Shown here: in pieces, positions 38,501 to 49,611 of the stretch
How positions within the stretch are numbered: position 1 is the first letter of the stretch
How the letters are laid out: each line of letters begins with the position of its first letter
NCBI RefSeq assembly: GCF_963662255.1
Contig: NC_085055.1
Location: 17,966,704-18,030,703, forward strand
DNA length: 64,000 bases
Source: Cinclus cinclus
Taxonomy: Eukaryota > Chordata > Aves > Passeriformes > Cinclidae
Direction: 5' to 3'
Made by a program: the position numbers and the translations under genes
The notes under the pieces: generated by a model
What the model was told of the DNA's origin: nothing
Database searches by the model: none
The model's input: the letters and a program-made list of their open reading frames with translations, nothing else

Positions 38501-39539
38501 ACATCTCAATCCCAAAGCATCTCAGTTCTTTCCTATTTCTACTTCCCTTCGGCTTCCTTCCTCGCTGCAGGGGCTTCCACCCTTTGGTGGGCAGTTTGCA
38601 GCTTCAGGAGGGCGGTGGAAAGCAGACGTGGTCAGTGTGCAGAGGGGGCAGATGTGCCCCAGAGCCCTGCCAGGGCGTGGGCACAGCTGAGCCACCCTGT
38701 CCTGTCCTCCTGGCACAGCACTGGGCTCCTCTGGTCATGCCACCAATTAGGACTGCTCCTGGAACATGGAGCTGACCTGCATGAAAGCAGAAAATAGGAC
38801 CAGTCGTGGTTTTCTGAGGCTTTCAGCTGGATAAAGGGTTTAGATCAGCTTTGGACAAGTTTCTGAGCTCAAGCTTTTGTGGGGCATGAATCTTCTTTCT
38901 ACTCACGTCAGTGTGTTTTGGATCAGGCCCCTGGTTGGGATAGGCTGATGCCTTTGATATATTAGCCTGTTGCTGATTAAATGTATATTTCACTTTTTAA
39001 TTTTCACTTTTTGGGGTAGCCATCACTCTAATGGAGACCCATTTAGCCATTGCTATAGATCAAAACCCAAGCTTGCTCTGTGCCGCTATGGATTTTTCAT
39101 GGAGCTGCCCATAAGAGCCTTGTAGTTATTAAATCCTTTGTTTTGCTGTCAATTAAAGATGGGTAAACATCAGTCAAGGAAGGGTGAGTTGGTTTTTTTT
39201 GGCTTGTTAATTAATCAGTGAGCCCCTTCTCTCTTTCCTCTATGCTTTCCCTCTCCTTTCTGTGCTTTATTTTATATTTGTCCTGGTTTCTTTCTAATAG
39301 TAGCAGGCAGCTGTACAGCATGGACTTCAGTGCTTTAGCAGCAGAACTCTGTGCCTGGATCAACACAGCCTTACTAAACCAGAACAATCCCTGGTACGCA
39401 TGTCCAAACAGGAGAGAGAACGGTCCCTATTTCATTTTATTTTATTTTGCAGCACTGCTTTGCACACAGCACACACAATGTCCTTTCACATTAAGACATG
39501 AGTTACGTTTCCTTGATGACTCACTTTCTTATTAGGTTA
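35578..39539. other. Gene-free interval with GC-rich islets
   Basis: AT-rich sequence interrupted by GC-richer islets at about 36990-37330 and 38540-38720. A plus-strand frame of 169 codons at 38288-38797 spans the second islet, but its translation has no known domain, and frames overlap it in both directions. No gene is called. Confidence 0.6.
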
Positions 39540-39900
39540 CATTTGGTATAACTGTTTAGGGCTACGTCTAATTATTCATATAATATTGTCTTATGTATGA
39601 GGATGGCCCATTTTTCACTAATTTCTCAACCCTGTTTTTCTTTCTCTAATGGCATATGACCAGCTCCTAACGTAAAAAGAAAGAAAGGAGGGTGAATAAA
39701 AGGATAGGGAAAGAAAAAGAACTCTGCTGTACAACCGAAGCGGGTAATTATGCTCCTCTAAGCACATCGCTAGAGCCCAGCTGGCACAATTAAAGAAATA
39801 GCTGATCAGTTCCAGTTATTGATTCTGCTAACATGTTTGTTCACGGTTGCTTCTTGTCTAATTAGTTTTTTCTGCTTTCTTAGTCTGAAAGCATACCTTT
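39540..39900. promoter_or_regulatory. Candidate enhancer-like block
   Basis: Repeat-free block with homeodomain-type cores (GTCTAATTATTCATA, GGTAATTATGCTCC, GTCTAATTAGTTTT), scattered retained CpGs (CTACGTC, TAACGTAAAAAG, CCGAAGCGGG, CATCGC, TTCACGGTTGC) and a GTTATTGATTCTGC stretch. Motif density and CpG retention resemble vertebrate developmental enhancers. Conservation is untested. Confidence 0.3.
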
Positions 39901-41559
39901 TCAGTCAAATCTGTTTTCAGGCATCAGATAGCAATGCTTTATTTAGACCACTTGCTAGCCATTTATTTTAGTGCAACAGTACTTCTGTTCACTTTTTTTT
40001 TTTTTTAACCCTCTGTGGGGCTGGTTCTTTGGGACGGTGTTGAATTTCCTGGAGCATTTTGAGATAGTCTGAAATTTAAGATGAGGCTTCATAACAGTGA
40101 AATGAACAGATCTGAAAGTAGGGATAAGGGGATCTCTTGGGAGCACCTAAAAACATTTAGATACCTCTTACAGGTTGTAAGAAGTTGCTGGCTCTACTTG
40201 GCAATTAGGGAAGAATGAATGCTAAGGCCCCATGCTTGCTTTCTAACTGCGTGGACTGGCAATTTCAACTGCTCAGAGACTCTTCTGTTTACCTGAATCT
40301 GGTCTTTTTTTCCTCTCTTTTGACAAAAACAGATCCTATATATAAAACACTAGTTTGACAAAATGGCCCTTCTTCACAAAATGGGAGCTGGACAAAGAAA
40401 AGGGGAGTGGGAACTTGGTGAGAATCCAAGTGTACCAGGTTTTGTCATTTCTGAAGTGCAAATACATAGCTATAAAATGCTTTTTATTTCAAATATGAGT
40501 TTTACATAATAGCAAAGAGAATTGACATATCAATTTTTGTTATTATCAAACAAATAATAATTTCCCTCCTGTAGAATTGGATCAGGTGAAAACATTTAGA
40601 AATACAGCTTTTTGCCCTGACTCAGAACAAAGAAGAAGAAATCCTGGACTGTTTTGCAGGACATAAAATGTGTTTTCCAACCAGCCCTAGTTCTGGTTTT
40701 CTGTCGTGCTGCTGAGCAGCTCTCACTCTGCATCTCAAGCACAAATGCATTTCAGTACTGGATAAAGCTTTATATATTTCAATGAACAGTAAATAGATCA
40801 TTGTGGTCTGAATAACTTTTATATTTAAAAACACCAAACAGGAAAGAACACCCTGCAGTCTCCATGACAGAATGTATTTGTCTGCACACATGAATGAACA
40901 CAATAGTCTAGAATGGATAGTAGTAGGCTGACGGATTTAAAGATGCAGAACATAGGAAAGATGTCATAACTCTCTAGCTTAAAAGTGTTGTTCAGGCAGT
41001 GATTCCTTCAGAAAGGAGAATTGCTTACTGCTTTATGCAAGAAGAATTGCACTATCTGGACTGAGAGAATAAAAATTCCTTTTATGTCTGTTCAAATCAT
41101 GCTGGTTTTAGGATTTCTTTTTGGGTTATTTGAACTATATAATTACAGGTCGAATTTAACTGCTTTCAGCACCCAGAGATATATACATATTTTATATATT
41201 GTAGTAGTCCTTGTGATTGACATTATTCTTTCCTGATTTTCCACTAAGGGGGGGGATGCCAAAAAGTATTTCAGCAGTTAGCAGATGAAACCTGTACCCT
41301 ACCATTGTGGTTATCATTCCAGGAGCACACAGCACAAACATCCAAAAGCTTTTGACACATCTTGGCTCCATCATTTCTTTCCCGGCTGAATATTCTGTGC
41401 AGCTTAATCCCAGCTCTTGTCCCATCCTCCCTCCCTCTGCTCCCTGGGACTCTGTGCCCCTCCTGGTACCTGAAGCCACCTTCTGCAGGTACATTCCTGC
41501 AGCCACACAGCAATCCAAATGTAGAGGTGTGGGGAAGGGAGGATGGAAGAGGTGTTAAA
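39901..41559. other. Gene-free interval
   Basis: AT-rich unique sequence with a T13-type run near 40003. No supported gene. Frames at 41192-41789 on both strands (up to 172 codons) reflect raised GC and lack recognisable domains. Confidence 0.6.
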
Positions 41560-41720
41560 TGTAACTGGGGAAGGTGCTGGAAGAGCCTAGGGAGGTGCTG
41601 CTGCATACTGGGATGTGCTGGGGAGGGACATGGGGGATGCAGGGGTCTGCAGAGGGTGGCTGAGCTGGGCGTAGGCTGTGTCCTACACAGGGTGTAGGGG
41701 GGCTGTGACAGGACTGGGGG
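41560..41720 (+). other. G-rich, quadruplex-capable patch
   Basis: The plus strand is strongly G-skewed. Bases 41620-41645 contain four G-runs (GGGG, GGG, GGGGG, GGGG) separated by loops of one, four and five bases, a textbook quadruplex pattern. Further G-runs follow to about 41720. There is no promoter evidence next to it. Confidence 0.6.
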
Positions 41721-41822
41721 ACCTGTGACATTTTGTCTGCCTAGAGTGCAGGTGACACACTGGGAGAGGCCATCAGAAATGCCAGCCACAGCCCCTCAGT
41801 TAAACGAGGGATTTGGGAAGCT

Positions 41823-41925
41823 GAGGTTCAGCTCCCAGCCGTGTCACAGGCTGCCTGGGGGACCTCGAGCAGGTAACCTGATTTCACTGTGCCTCGGCGC
41901 GCTCTCTGTAAAACACAGAAAGTAG
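41823..41925 (+). mobile_element. Probable MIR-type SINE relic
   Basis: The order of motifs matches the MIR/CORE-SINE body: GGTTCAGCTCCCAGCCGTGT, then GGGGGACCTCGAGCAGGTAA, then CACTGTGCCTCGGCGCGCTC, then TCTGTAAAACACAGAAAGTA. The consensus features are CAGCTCTGCC, GTGACCTTGGGCAAGTCACT, GAGCCTCAGTTTCCTCATCT and GTAAAATGGGGATAATA. Colinearity over about 100 bases is more persuasive than any single match. MIR copies are scarce in bird genomes and very old. The element is non-coding and tRNA-derived; no A or B box is clear. Confidence 0.55.
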
Positions 41926-42138
41926 AGCAAACGTGCTTTTCACTGCCCGAGGGGCTTTGTGGGGATGGAAGCTCTGGGGTGCAGGGATGTGAGCGGCCGG
42001 GTAGCTGAGGAAGTGGGGCTGCCTTTGGCAGGGGGCTCTGGCACTGCTGGGGCTGTGGCTGCACTCAGCCAGACGTGGGGCTGTCTGACCTGTCTTTATT
42101 GAGCCTGCAGCTCATTGTGGTGAAGCTTTCTCCTCTGC

Positions 42139-42141
<3 letters not shown>

Positions 42142-42172
<31 letters not shown>
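42142..42172 (+). repeat. Poly(A) run of 31 bases
   Basis: An uninterrupted A tract of 31 bases follows CTCCTCTGCCTT. No retrogene, SINE body or target-site duplication is recognised immediately upstream, so the origin is open (simple expansion or retroposon tail). Confidence 0.95.
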
Positions 42173-42178
<6 letters not shown>

Positions 42179-42235
42179 TGGAAGGGTACAGCACTTCTCA
42201 TAAAAACTCTGTGCATTTATATTTAAACACTGAAG

Positions 42236-42610
42236 TCACACCACTCCCTATTGAAAAGCCCTCGGCTCCATTGTTGCACATGACTAGCGCAGAAAGAGGC
42301 CATTATACTCAGCAAAAATGTATTTTCCTTGCTCATTTTCCTGGAAACAAAACCTCCTGAGCTCTGGTGGCACAAGCCTCACCAAATGGTATTGATAAAG
42401 AGGGAGAAATTGCACATGGCACCGAATCACCGGCTCCGTCTGAGAGGGAAGGAAAAAAGCCCCGAAATATGGCAGCAGATGCCTGTGAGATTGCCTTTGT
42501 GGCAAAGCAGAGCAGTTTACCAATAAAGCTCTCTCTGGCTGTTATAGTTGTGTTCAATAGCAATGACAGCTGTCAAGGAGCTCAGGGACTTGCTGGGATG
42601 CCTTCAACAT
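42236..42610. promoter_or_regulatory. Candidate enhancer with TALE palindrome
   Basis: Repeat-free block containing the exact 12-bp palindrome TGACAGCTGTCA at 42564-42575. This is the published dimer-type motif of TALE homeodomain proteins (MEIS, PKNOX, TGIF) and includes a central CAGCTG E-box. Nearby are AAATGGTATTGATAAAGAGG, CAATAGCAATGACA and retained CpGs (CACCGAATCACCGGCTCCGT, CCCCGAAATATGG). Overlapping frames of 65-82 codons on both strands are chance. The palindrome is a fact; enhancer function is inference. Confidence 0.4.
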
Positions 42611-45600
42611 TTTAATCACTCCAGCAAAGGCATGGAAAAACTGTTTGTGTTTGGAGCATTGTTATTGTCATACGATGTTTAAAAAGAATTGATAATTATT
42701 ATTTACCTGAAAATGAGAGGGAGCTTTTAATCGTTTCAATACAGCTCTTGTTTGTGTAAACAGAAAGGACAGGTCCTCTCTCTTTTTAATTTTGAGCAGT
42801 TAATTGGTGAAATACCTAGCCCCTTTTAGTATCACACTCTCAATCTTCAGAAGATGAACTATTTTTCCCTGTGAAGCTCAACTGACAGATTTTAATATTC
42901 CATTAACTTTACAGTTTTACTATAACATCGCATCTTGAGACACTGGGGCACTTTGATTCAAACTGCAGGAAATTAATTTTCTCTCTTTTATTATACCACC
43001 AGTAACTACCTTAAAAAAAAAGAAACTTTAAAACTCCTGGTGACATGAATATAATATGTAAAAATGACAGGAAGAATTATGAATTTTATTTCCATAAGAG
43101 AAGGCAAGGGGGTGGGGGGGTTGTAATTATAGTGCTGAACCATTGTATTCAATCTGAAATTAAGATGCTTTTCTAAGACATGAAATTCACATAGTCAAGA
43201 AATGATCATGATGGAAATCTTTGCAGTTGACAGGTATTAACAGTTGTTAACCCCTTTCCTTGCAGCCAAAATGTTTTGACTGAATATCTCTACAAAAGAG
43301 AAAAAAAAAAATCACAAAATTTGGTGTTGGGAGGACTGAACTTTTTGATCTTGTCTAAAATGACCACAACTTTTCCTGGGAAGGAAAAAAAAATATAGCT
43401 GCTTGACTTGAATTTTAACTCCCATCTGAATGAGAATTCAGTTTCTTGGTAATATTCTATTAGGGCAAAAGTCTGAAAATATGTTGAAACACTTGGTAGT
43501 AATGGCTGTGTTTTAGCTTATGTTTTATGGGCAAATATAGGATATATAGATGAATATAAAATATTGCTTCATCTATATTAAGCAGGAATTTATATTTTAA
43601 TATAAGAATATTTATGTATTCCTTGAACACAGGCAAAAAATGGTTAAAAGTTAAAATACCTTCAACTGGAATAGGGCATTGTTCCTCACATATCAAAAAA
43701 AGTAACAATAAAAATAAAATTAAAATGTGTTTTATGCAATTTCCCCAGACAGCAGAAATGCTATGAAGTCAAGAGACTTGCTGACAGTTTTCCACCCTGC
43801 TGGTCACACTCGGATCTCTGTCCCCTCCATTCCCTGCCCCACGCTGGGAATTCCTGGCTCCAGGCAGGGATGCAGCGGGGTGCTGCTCCCTGGGCACACC
43901 CCGCATCCCTGCTCAGCCCAGTGCTGCTGCCTGCAGGAAGGGCTCTGGCAGCCTGACCACCTGGGCCAAGCCCTCCCTCCAGCCGGGGCTCTTGCAGCTG
44001 CCAAAGGCAGATTACAGAAGGTTTTAGGCTCAGCACCCCAGGCTAAAGGGGGGAACCCTGCCCTGCTCAGCCTGGGGTCAGGGACACCCCCAAACTGGGC
44101 ACTGGGGTGCCTCTGGTTACACCAGTAAAGCAGCAGGGTCTGAAGAAAGGTGAGGGACACTTTTGTGGAGCTGGGGGATATTTTGGCATCAGGAGAGGAG
44201 ACGTGGGACAGAGTCTGGGTGGAAAACTGGGACCAGCAGGGTGAACAGGACCGAGGGGAGAGGAAAAGGCAGCAGTGTTAGGACAGCACTTCACTGGGGT
44301 GACACAGAGCTTCCTGAGGAAAGGTGAGCAAATACCTGTTGGGAACTGCATCCTGCTTTGGGGCAGGGGTATTACAGGTGAACTCTTGATTTGTCTTACT
44401 TGTTTTCTAACAATGCAGTGGTTAAAATGGCTCAAGATGTTTGGATTTAGGGAAACCAGCCTGGCCAAGCAATGGATGAGAAAATGAAAGTCTCTGAAAT
44501 GCAGTAACCCATATTACTGGGTTCGTGGAAAAACACATATGGGAGGATTTAAAATGTCTTGCTTCTGTTTGCTTTTTAATTTCAGCTCAAACGGGGACTT
44601 TCAGGCTCCCATGCCATAGAATTATTTTTTAAATGGGATTACACACATGAAGGTTTCTTTCCATTTACCTTAAATTTACACAGAAAGGACTTTCCCATGG
44701 AGTATTTTGTTGGGTTCCACGAGGCTGGGATGTCTGCACATCATCAAAGACAGCAAGTGACATAATTGCTGCACAATTTGTGGCTCAGGCTGAGAAGGCA
44801 CTTCAATTGCAGGGGGAGGGATCCTGCCAGCAGAGAGGGCTTGGTTGCAAAGTATTCACTAGTTCTACTTTAAAATGAGAGTAGCTTGGGGAAATGCTCA
44901 TCCACAATAAGGAAGTGAGATTTCTGCTATGTTTTTGGAAGGCAGGAGAAAATATGAGCATAGCTTCTGAGGACATTTCAAAGAAACGCTCTGTCTGGCT
45001 GGAATTAAGACAAATAGAGGCTAAATAATTTGCAGGTTCTGTCTAAAATAGTTATATCCTAATGATATTTTTGCCCTCTTTATTCTAATGAAAAGTTTGT
45101 TCACCATCTTAATTGTTTAATGAATTCTTGTTTACACATAATTCAAAAAACTGAAGAACATATTTTGCTCATGCTTTCTGTGACACCTAATCCATTGGAT
45201 TAGGGAAGACCTGGGAGTTACAGCTTCTGTCTGCTATTTTCACACAGCTTTTAGCAACCAATCCCTGTACCTTTATATCCCTGGGTGAGGATTAGTCATG
45301 TATAGAGGAACCTGTGCACAGTAAGCAATGTGACACTAATATTCCCTGCCGAGATAATGACTCCACTTTCACAACAGCATGAGCAGAGAGGTAATTGAGA
45401 TCTCAGAGAAATTAGTTGCACACACATTGCAGGCAGTGACCCTGGCACTGGTAGCTCTGTGCTACCATAACATGGTAGCTTTAGCATCACTTCCACATGT
45501 TTCACAGGAAGACAAAGAGGGATTTACGAGCTTCTCAGTGCTGCAGCATAGTATGAACATACTGGCTGCTTGAGAATTCCACTGAGATCTAGCAGATAAA

Positions 45601-48600
45601 CTTGGGCATTTAGGAACAACTTGCCCAATGAAGTCTTCTGGCCCTCATCTACATGCTTCCCACTGCTTGAGAAATTCTAGTGTGAAAGTGTTGATTAATC
45701 AATATAAATTCTCAGATAGAAACTGTCATTCACCCTTAACCAGCCCAGTAGTCTTCTGTGATGACTCTGTATTTATTACTGATATGAAATATTGTCTCTG
45801 AGGCAATGAAGGAGAGCAGAGGATTCTTCAATGGCTGTGTCACAACATAGATCTGCTGTCAGCTCTCTGCTGTTTCAGCCAAGCCAGCACAGTGGAGGGG
45901 AATGATAAATGCAACTGTTTCACAGGGAAGAAGTGGTTTTAAGTTTTGGCTGAATTTGGGGTTTGAGACATTTTTTTTAAGTAGTTCTGGCCTACCCATG
46001 TGTTTTCTTTCATAATTGGAGATCCAGCTACTCTTTCAGCTTAACCCCCATGAAATGCTGCAGTAAATTCAGGTCATCTTACTATGGTAATTCTGAACCC
46101 TGGAAAGGTTACTCCTCTGTTCTGCTTTAATAATTAGTGAAGAACCAGATTTAGTGAAACAGTATTGCATTTTTACTCTCAACCATAAAGTCCAGATCCT
46201 GTTGACTTTAAATCCTAGAGCTGTCACATGCTTGTGAGCCCAGCAAAAAGCTCCTTGCTCAGCATCAGAGGCATCACTGTGCAGGATGCTAGCAGCACAG
46301 CTATGCTTTCACTATTTTGGTATTAACAGTACAAGCACCTGAAGAGATACAAGTATTTATTGCTTCCTTTGATTAATTGTAAATGCCTGTTGTGAGGCGA
46401 GTCTGCTGCCAGGCTGCTTTGCAGCACTGACATAGCCAGGGCAGTGGGGGCTGTAGGACAGCGTGTCCCTGCTCCACGTGGGGCTCCTGCCAGGCTGTCC
46501 CCTGCCACACTGTCCCCTGTCACTTGCCTGTTGCCATGGAGAGCAGATTTGGTCCTGCACACTCAAGGGTCCCGTGTGGCTCTTCTCTGCCAGGGTAATC
46601 TGCTGTCAATGTGGTTATCACAATAATTGAGCTTTTTCTTCCTTTTTTTTTTTTTTTAATACACTCTTCTCTGTACCACATCTCATTTTCATACACTCTT
46701 GGTGTCAGCAGCATGATGTGATACTGCTCGTTTAAACTGGGAGACAAAACCCTGATGTGCTCTGCTCATAACATTGCTCAGTGCTCCTGTATATTCTGCA
46801 AGGTTACTTAGGATACATGCAGCACTGTTTCACCTTTTGTCTTTAAAGTGATGTAGGATGAATATCTTTCAAATGGGAAGACATGCGACTGGGAAAAAAA
46901 AAGGGGAAAAACAAGTAACAAGATCAAAGACATAAATAGAACAAAATATGCACAAGAGATCTCATCTGAGATCAAAGATGTGAACGTAATTACCATGAAT
47001 AAGATGTGTGGAGCTCACCAGAACAGGATGGTTTGTGAGCCTGGAGAATTCTGCAGAAAGAAACAATTCTGTGGGAAATCGAGCGCTCCACAGAGTGACG
47101 AAAGGACATTTATTCTGCACTGGAGGGGGAATTGCAGCAAACCCAACATTACAGCAGGGTTGCTCATTGCTGCCTGACCCTGTGCAGGGCTGCAGCAATC
47201 GAAGTAGCTCAAAAGAAATCTCTGAACCTTTTATGTTAAAAGGTTCTGATCTGGGACCAAAAAAAAAAAAAACCCCAAACCTCAGCTCTTTAACCTTGGG
47301 AGGTGTGTTGTTCTTAGGCAGACATTTTCAAGGGCAAGTGTAGTGATTGTGTTACAAGTGCAGTTGGAAGAAAAACAATTGCTTCTGTTAAGCTTAACAC
47401 ATAGAGGAATTGTGCAGAGCATAAATCATTTCTTTTCACTAAACCTGTTTGGTCAGGGATTGTGATTGTATTTTTGATTTTATGGCTGTTATGTACACGT
47501 GTCCACAGGCCCTAAAAGAAAATCCTTAGAAATGCAATAAATAAATAAGAGAAGTCTAGAAAAGAGTGTAAGAAAAGTTACAGTGACTGAGCAGAAATTG
47601 CAAACTGCTGTTTCTTCTTTATGAGCTATATGTTGGTTATAGATACAAGAATATTGTTTGATTTTTAGTGGAGTTAGTAAATAAATTCTACTAAAAATAG
47701 AAAAGGAGAAAGAAATCTTTCTTCTTCTTTTTCTGATAATGCAGATCTGGACACTGATCACTCCTTCCTGTGTTTTCAGATAAAATGTGCCTTTGCCATG
47801 AATATCTCAATCCTGATGAGAGCATGGAAACTCAGAAAGTTTTTTTTGGTTTACTACCTCACTCTTTCGGTTGGTATGAAACTGAAATTCAGATTCAGGT
47901 CTGTATATCAGGCTTATTTTTACTGGGGGAGAGAGGTCAAAAAGGAAATCCTGTATTCTGAGCCTACTGTCAAGGCTTATTTTCAAGGAAACATTACTAG
48001 AACTGTGTTTAGCCTGTAGATGATTTCAACAGCAGCCTAGTCCATCTTTGTACAGAAATACCTCCTGTAGGGAACCTGAAAAGCATATGCAGTCTCTAGA
48101 AAGGAGTATTTCCACTCCATTCTTCTGACTGCTTTGTTTTTGGGAAGAACCCAGTGCTGTCTGTAGGTTCTGCTGCCTGTGACTTTGAGTCAAACGGTGG
48201 AAGTACAGCCATTGTCTGTGTCAGATCTCACGTGGATCTGTGAACTGTACAGCCTCCGATGGAGACCCTTCTTTTCCATTGCAATTATTCCTGTCTCCAT
48301 TGCAAAATCCCCACCAGCAGTCATGGTGTGGCACTGTCCCAGCCAATGCCTTCAAAGAGTTGTTTCTGCACAAGGCACTTTTCCTCCTCACGTGGCAAAA
48401 AGCTGGGCTTATTCTGCTGTAGATACATTTTGCTGTAGAATTTGTATGGCCTAAAAATAAATGTAAAACTGTACTGTTTTCATCAGGCAAAAAATTAGTT
48501 TTCTTAGTAAAAAATTTACAGCTTCTCCTATTTTCTTTGGAAGGAGAGACCCAATTCTGCCTTCAGTCATATCCCCAAGTTCTTTATGAAATAGAGGGAT

Positions 48601-48803
48601 ACAGACTAGAGGTCTAGAGATTGAATTGAGAGAGCTTTCTGTCTTTTTGCAAGGGATGTTACTTCACAAAAAGATCTCTTTCCATCTTTAGGACAAAATT
48701 ATGAATGATGTATTACCTTAAGATCATCAGTTACTGTCAGATTAGAGACTGAGGAGAGTTTATTTTGTGATGTTCGTGATTGTTTCTGTTCTCCTGCAAG
48801 CTT
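42611..48803. other. Gene-free interval
   Basis: No supported gene. GC-rich islets at about 43800-44260 and 46380-46580 hold overlapping short frames on both strands. A G-run (AAGGGGGTGGGGGGGTTG) lies near 43107, and poly(A/T) runs lie near 46646 and 47260. The remainder is AT-rich unique sequence. Confidence 0.6.
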
Positions 48804-48838
48804 TTGCTTTGACTTTGCTTTGACTTGCTTTGCTTGAC
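48804..48838 (+). repeat. Short degenerate tandem repeat
   Basis: About three to four imperfect copies of a GCTTTGACTT-type unit (TTTGCTTTGACTTTGCTTTG, then ACTTGCTTTGCTTGACTC). It is small and has no coding meaning. Confidence 0.75.
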
Positions 48839-48959
48839 TCCTTTCTCTCAGGATTCTGTAAACTTACTAGTAATATGAATTTTTATTCTTTATTGTTTAG
48901 CTTGGAGGTGCTTCTGGCATTCACATGCTTTCAAAATAACAAGTATGCCCATGGTTGCA

Positions 48960-49140
48960 GGAAGCCTGTGGTAGGTGACTCTGCTTGAGAAAGGGGTTGA
49001 ATAAAGTGACCTCCACAGGTCCCTGCCAGTCTCTGTCAGGCTGTGGCTCTCTATTTGTAACTCCTCTGACTCTCAATTTGGATTCAAGTGGTAGAGCAAT
49101 AGAAACCTCTGTCCTGTTCTGTTCTATTCTATAAATGTTA
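48960..49140 (+). mobile_element. CR1 LINE 3'-end fragment, sense
   Basis: TGCTTGAGAAAGGGGTTGAA followed by TAAAGTGACCTCCACAGGTC and CCTGCCAGTCTC follows the avian CR1 3' end in the sense direction (GGTTGGACTAGATGACCT, then AGGTCCCTTCCAACC). Further on, GTTCTGTTCTATTCTATAAA resembles the CR1 terminal ATTCTATG-type octamer repeat. About 60-90 unfamiliar bases separate the two, so either an insertion or strong decay has occurred, or the tail match is coincidental. No open reading frame remains. Confidence 0.65.
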
Positions 49141-49570
49141 CCCATTCTACGAAATGGGCTTCCCACTCCATGACAGTAGTGCTCACAAAATCTGTAAGTG
49201 TTTCAGTCTAGTAGGTTTAGTTATTTTCTTTAGATAATACTATGGATTTTGGTTCAACTTGATGCTTAAATGCCAAAGGCAGGCACACAAATAATCTTGA
49301 GGAAGACAAGAGAGATGCTTTTATACTCAATACTTAAGCTTAAGTGCTTGGCTACATAAAATCCATCCTTCTGATTTCCACTAAAATGTACTGAGAGAAG
49401 CACATAGTTTGTGCAGAAGAGATGGGTACATGTGAGTCTACCTTTTACACAGCCTTTGAAATTCTGATGCTTAACTCTGCATTGATGCAGAGTTATCTCT
49501 CAAAAAACAATTTAGCAATGAAGTAAACTGGGTTTTGGACAAACACCATCTTGCCCAATGACCAAATAGG
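49141..49570. other. Gene-free interval with perfect palindrome
   Basis: Bases 49332-49345 are an exact 14-bp palindrome, ACTTAAGCTTAAGT, followed by GCTTGGCT. The string ACTTAAGC.TTAAGTGCTT also occurs in an old amniote palindromic repeat, so this may be a relic of such an element. Otherwise nothing is seen. Confidence 0.5.
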
Positions 49571-49611
49571 TTTTCTTTTGTTTTATTTTGTTTTGGTTTT
49601 TGTTTTGTTTT
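49571..49611 (+). repeat. (TTTTG)n-like simple repeat
   Basis: Degenerate TTTTG/TTTTGG pentamer-type units extend over about 40 bases (TTTTCTTTTGTTTTATTTTG and onward). A low-complexity microsatellite. Confidence 0.9.

Noticed and set aside
38288..38797. 169-codon plus-strand open frame
   Set aside because: No recognisable domain. Several frames overlap it on both strands in a GC-rich patch and no splice context supports it.
41271..41789. 172-codon minus-strand open frame
   Set aside because: It lies opposite a G-skewed, quadruplex-prone patch that depletes stop codons. The composition is proline/serine-rich as expected from that bias.
42121..42172. Poly(A) run as the tail of a processed pseudogene
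   Set aside because: The upstream sequence shows no gene similarity and no target-site duplication. Processed pseudogenes are rare in birds because CR1 does not use poly(A) tails.
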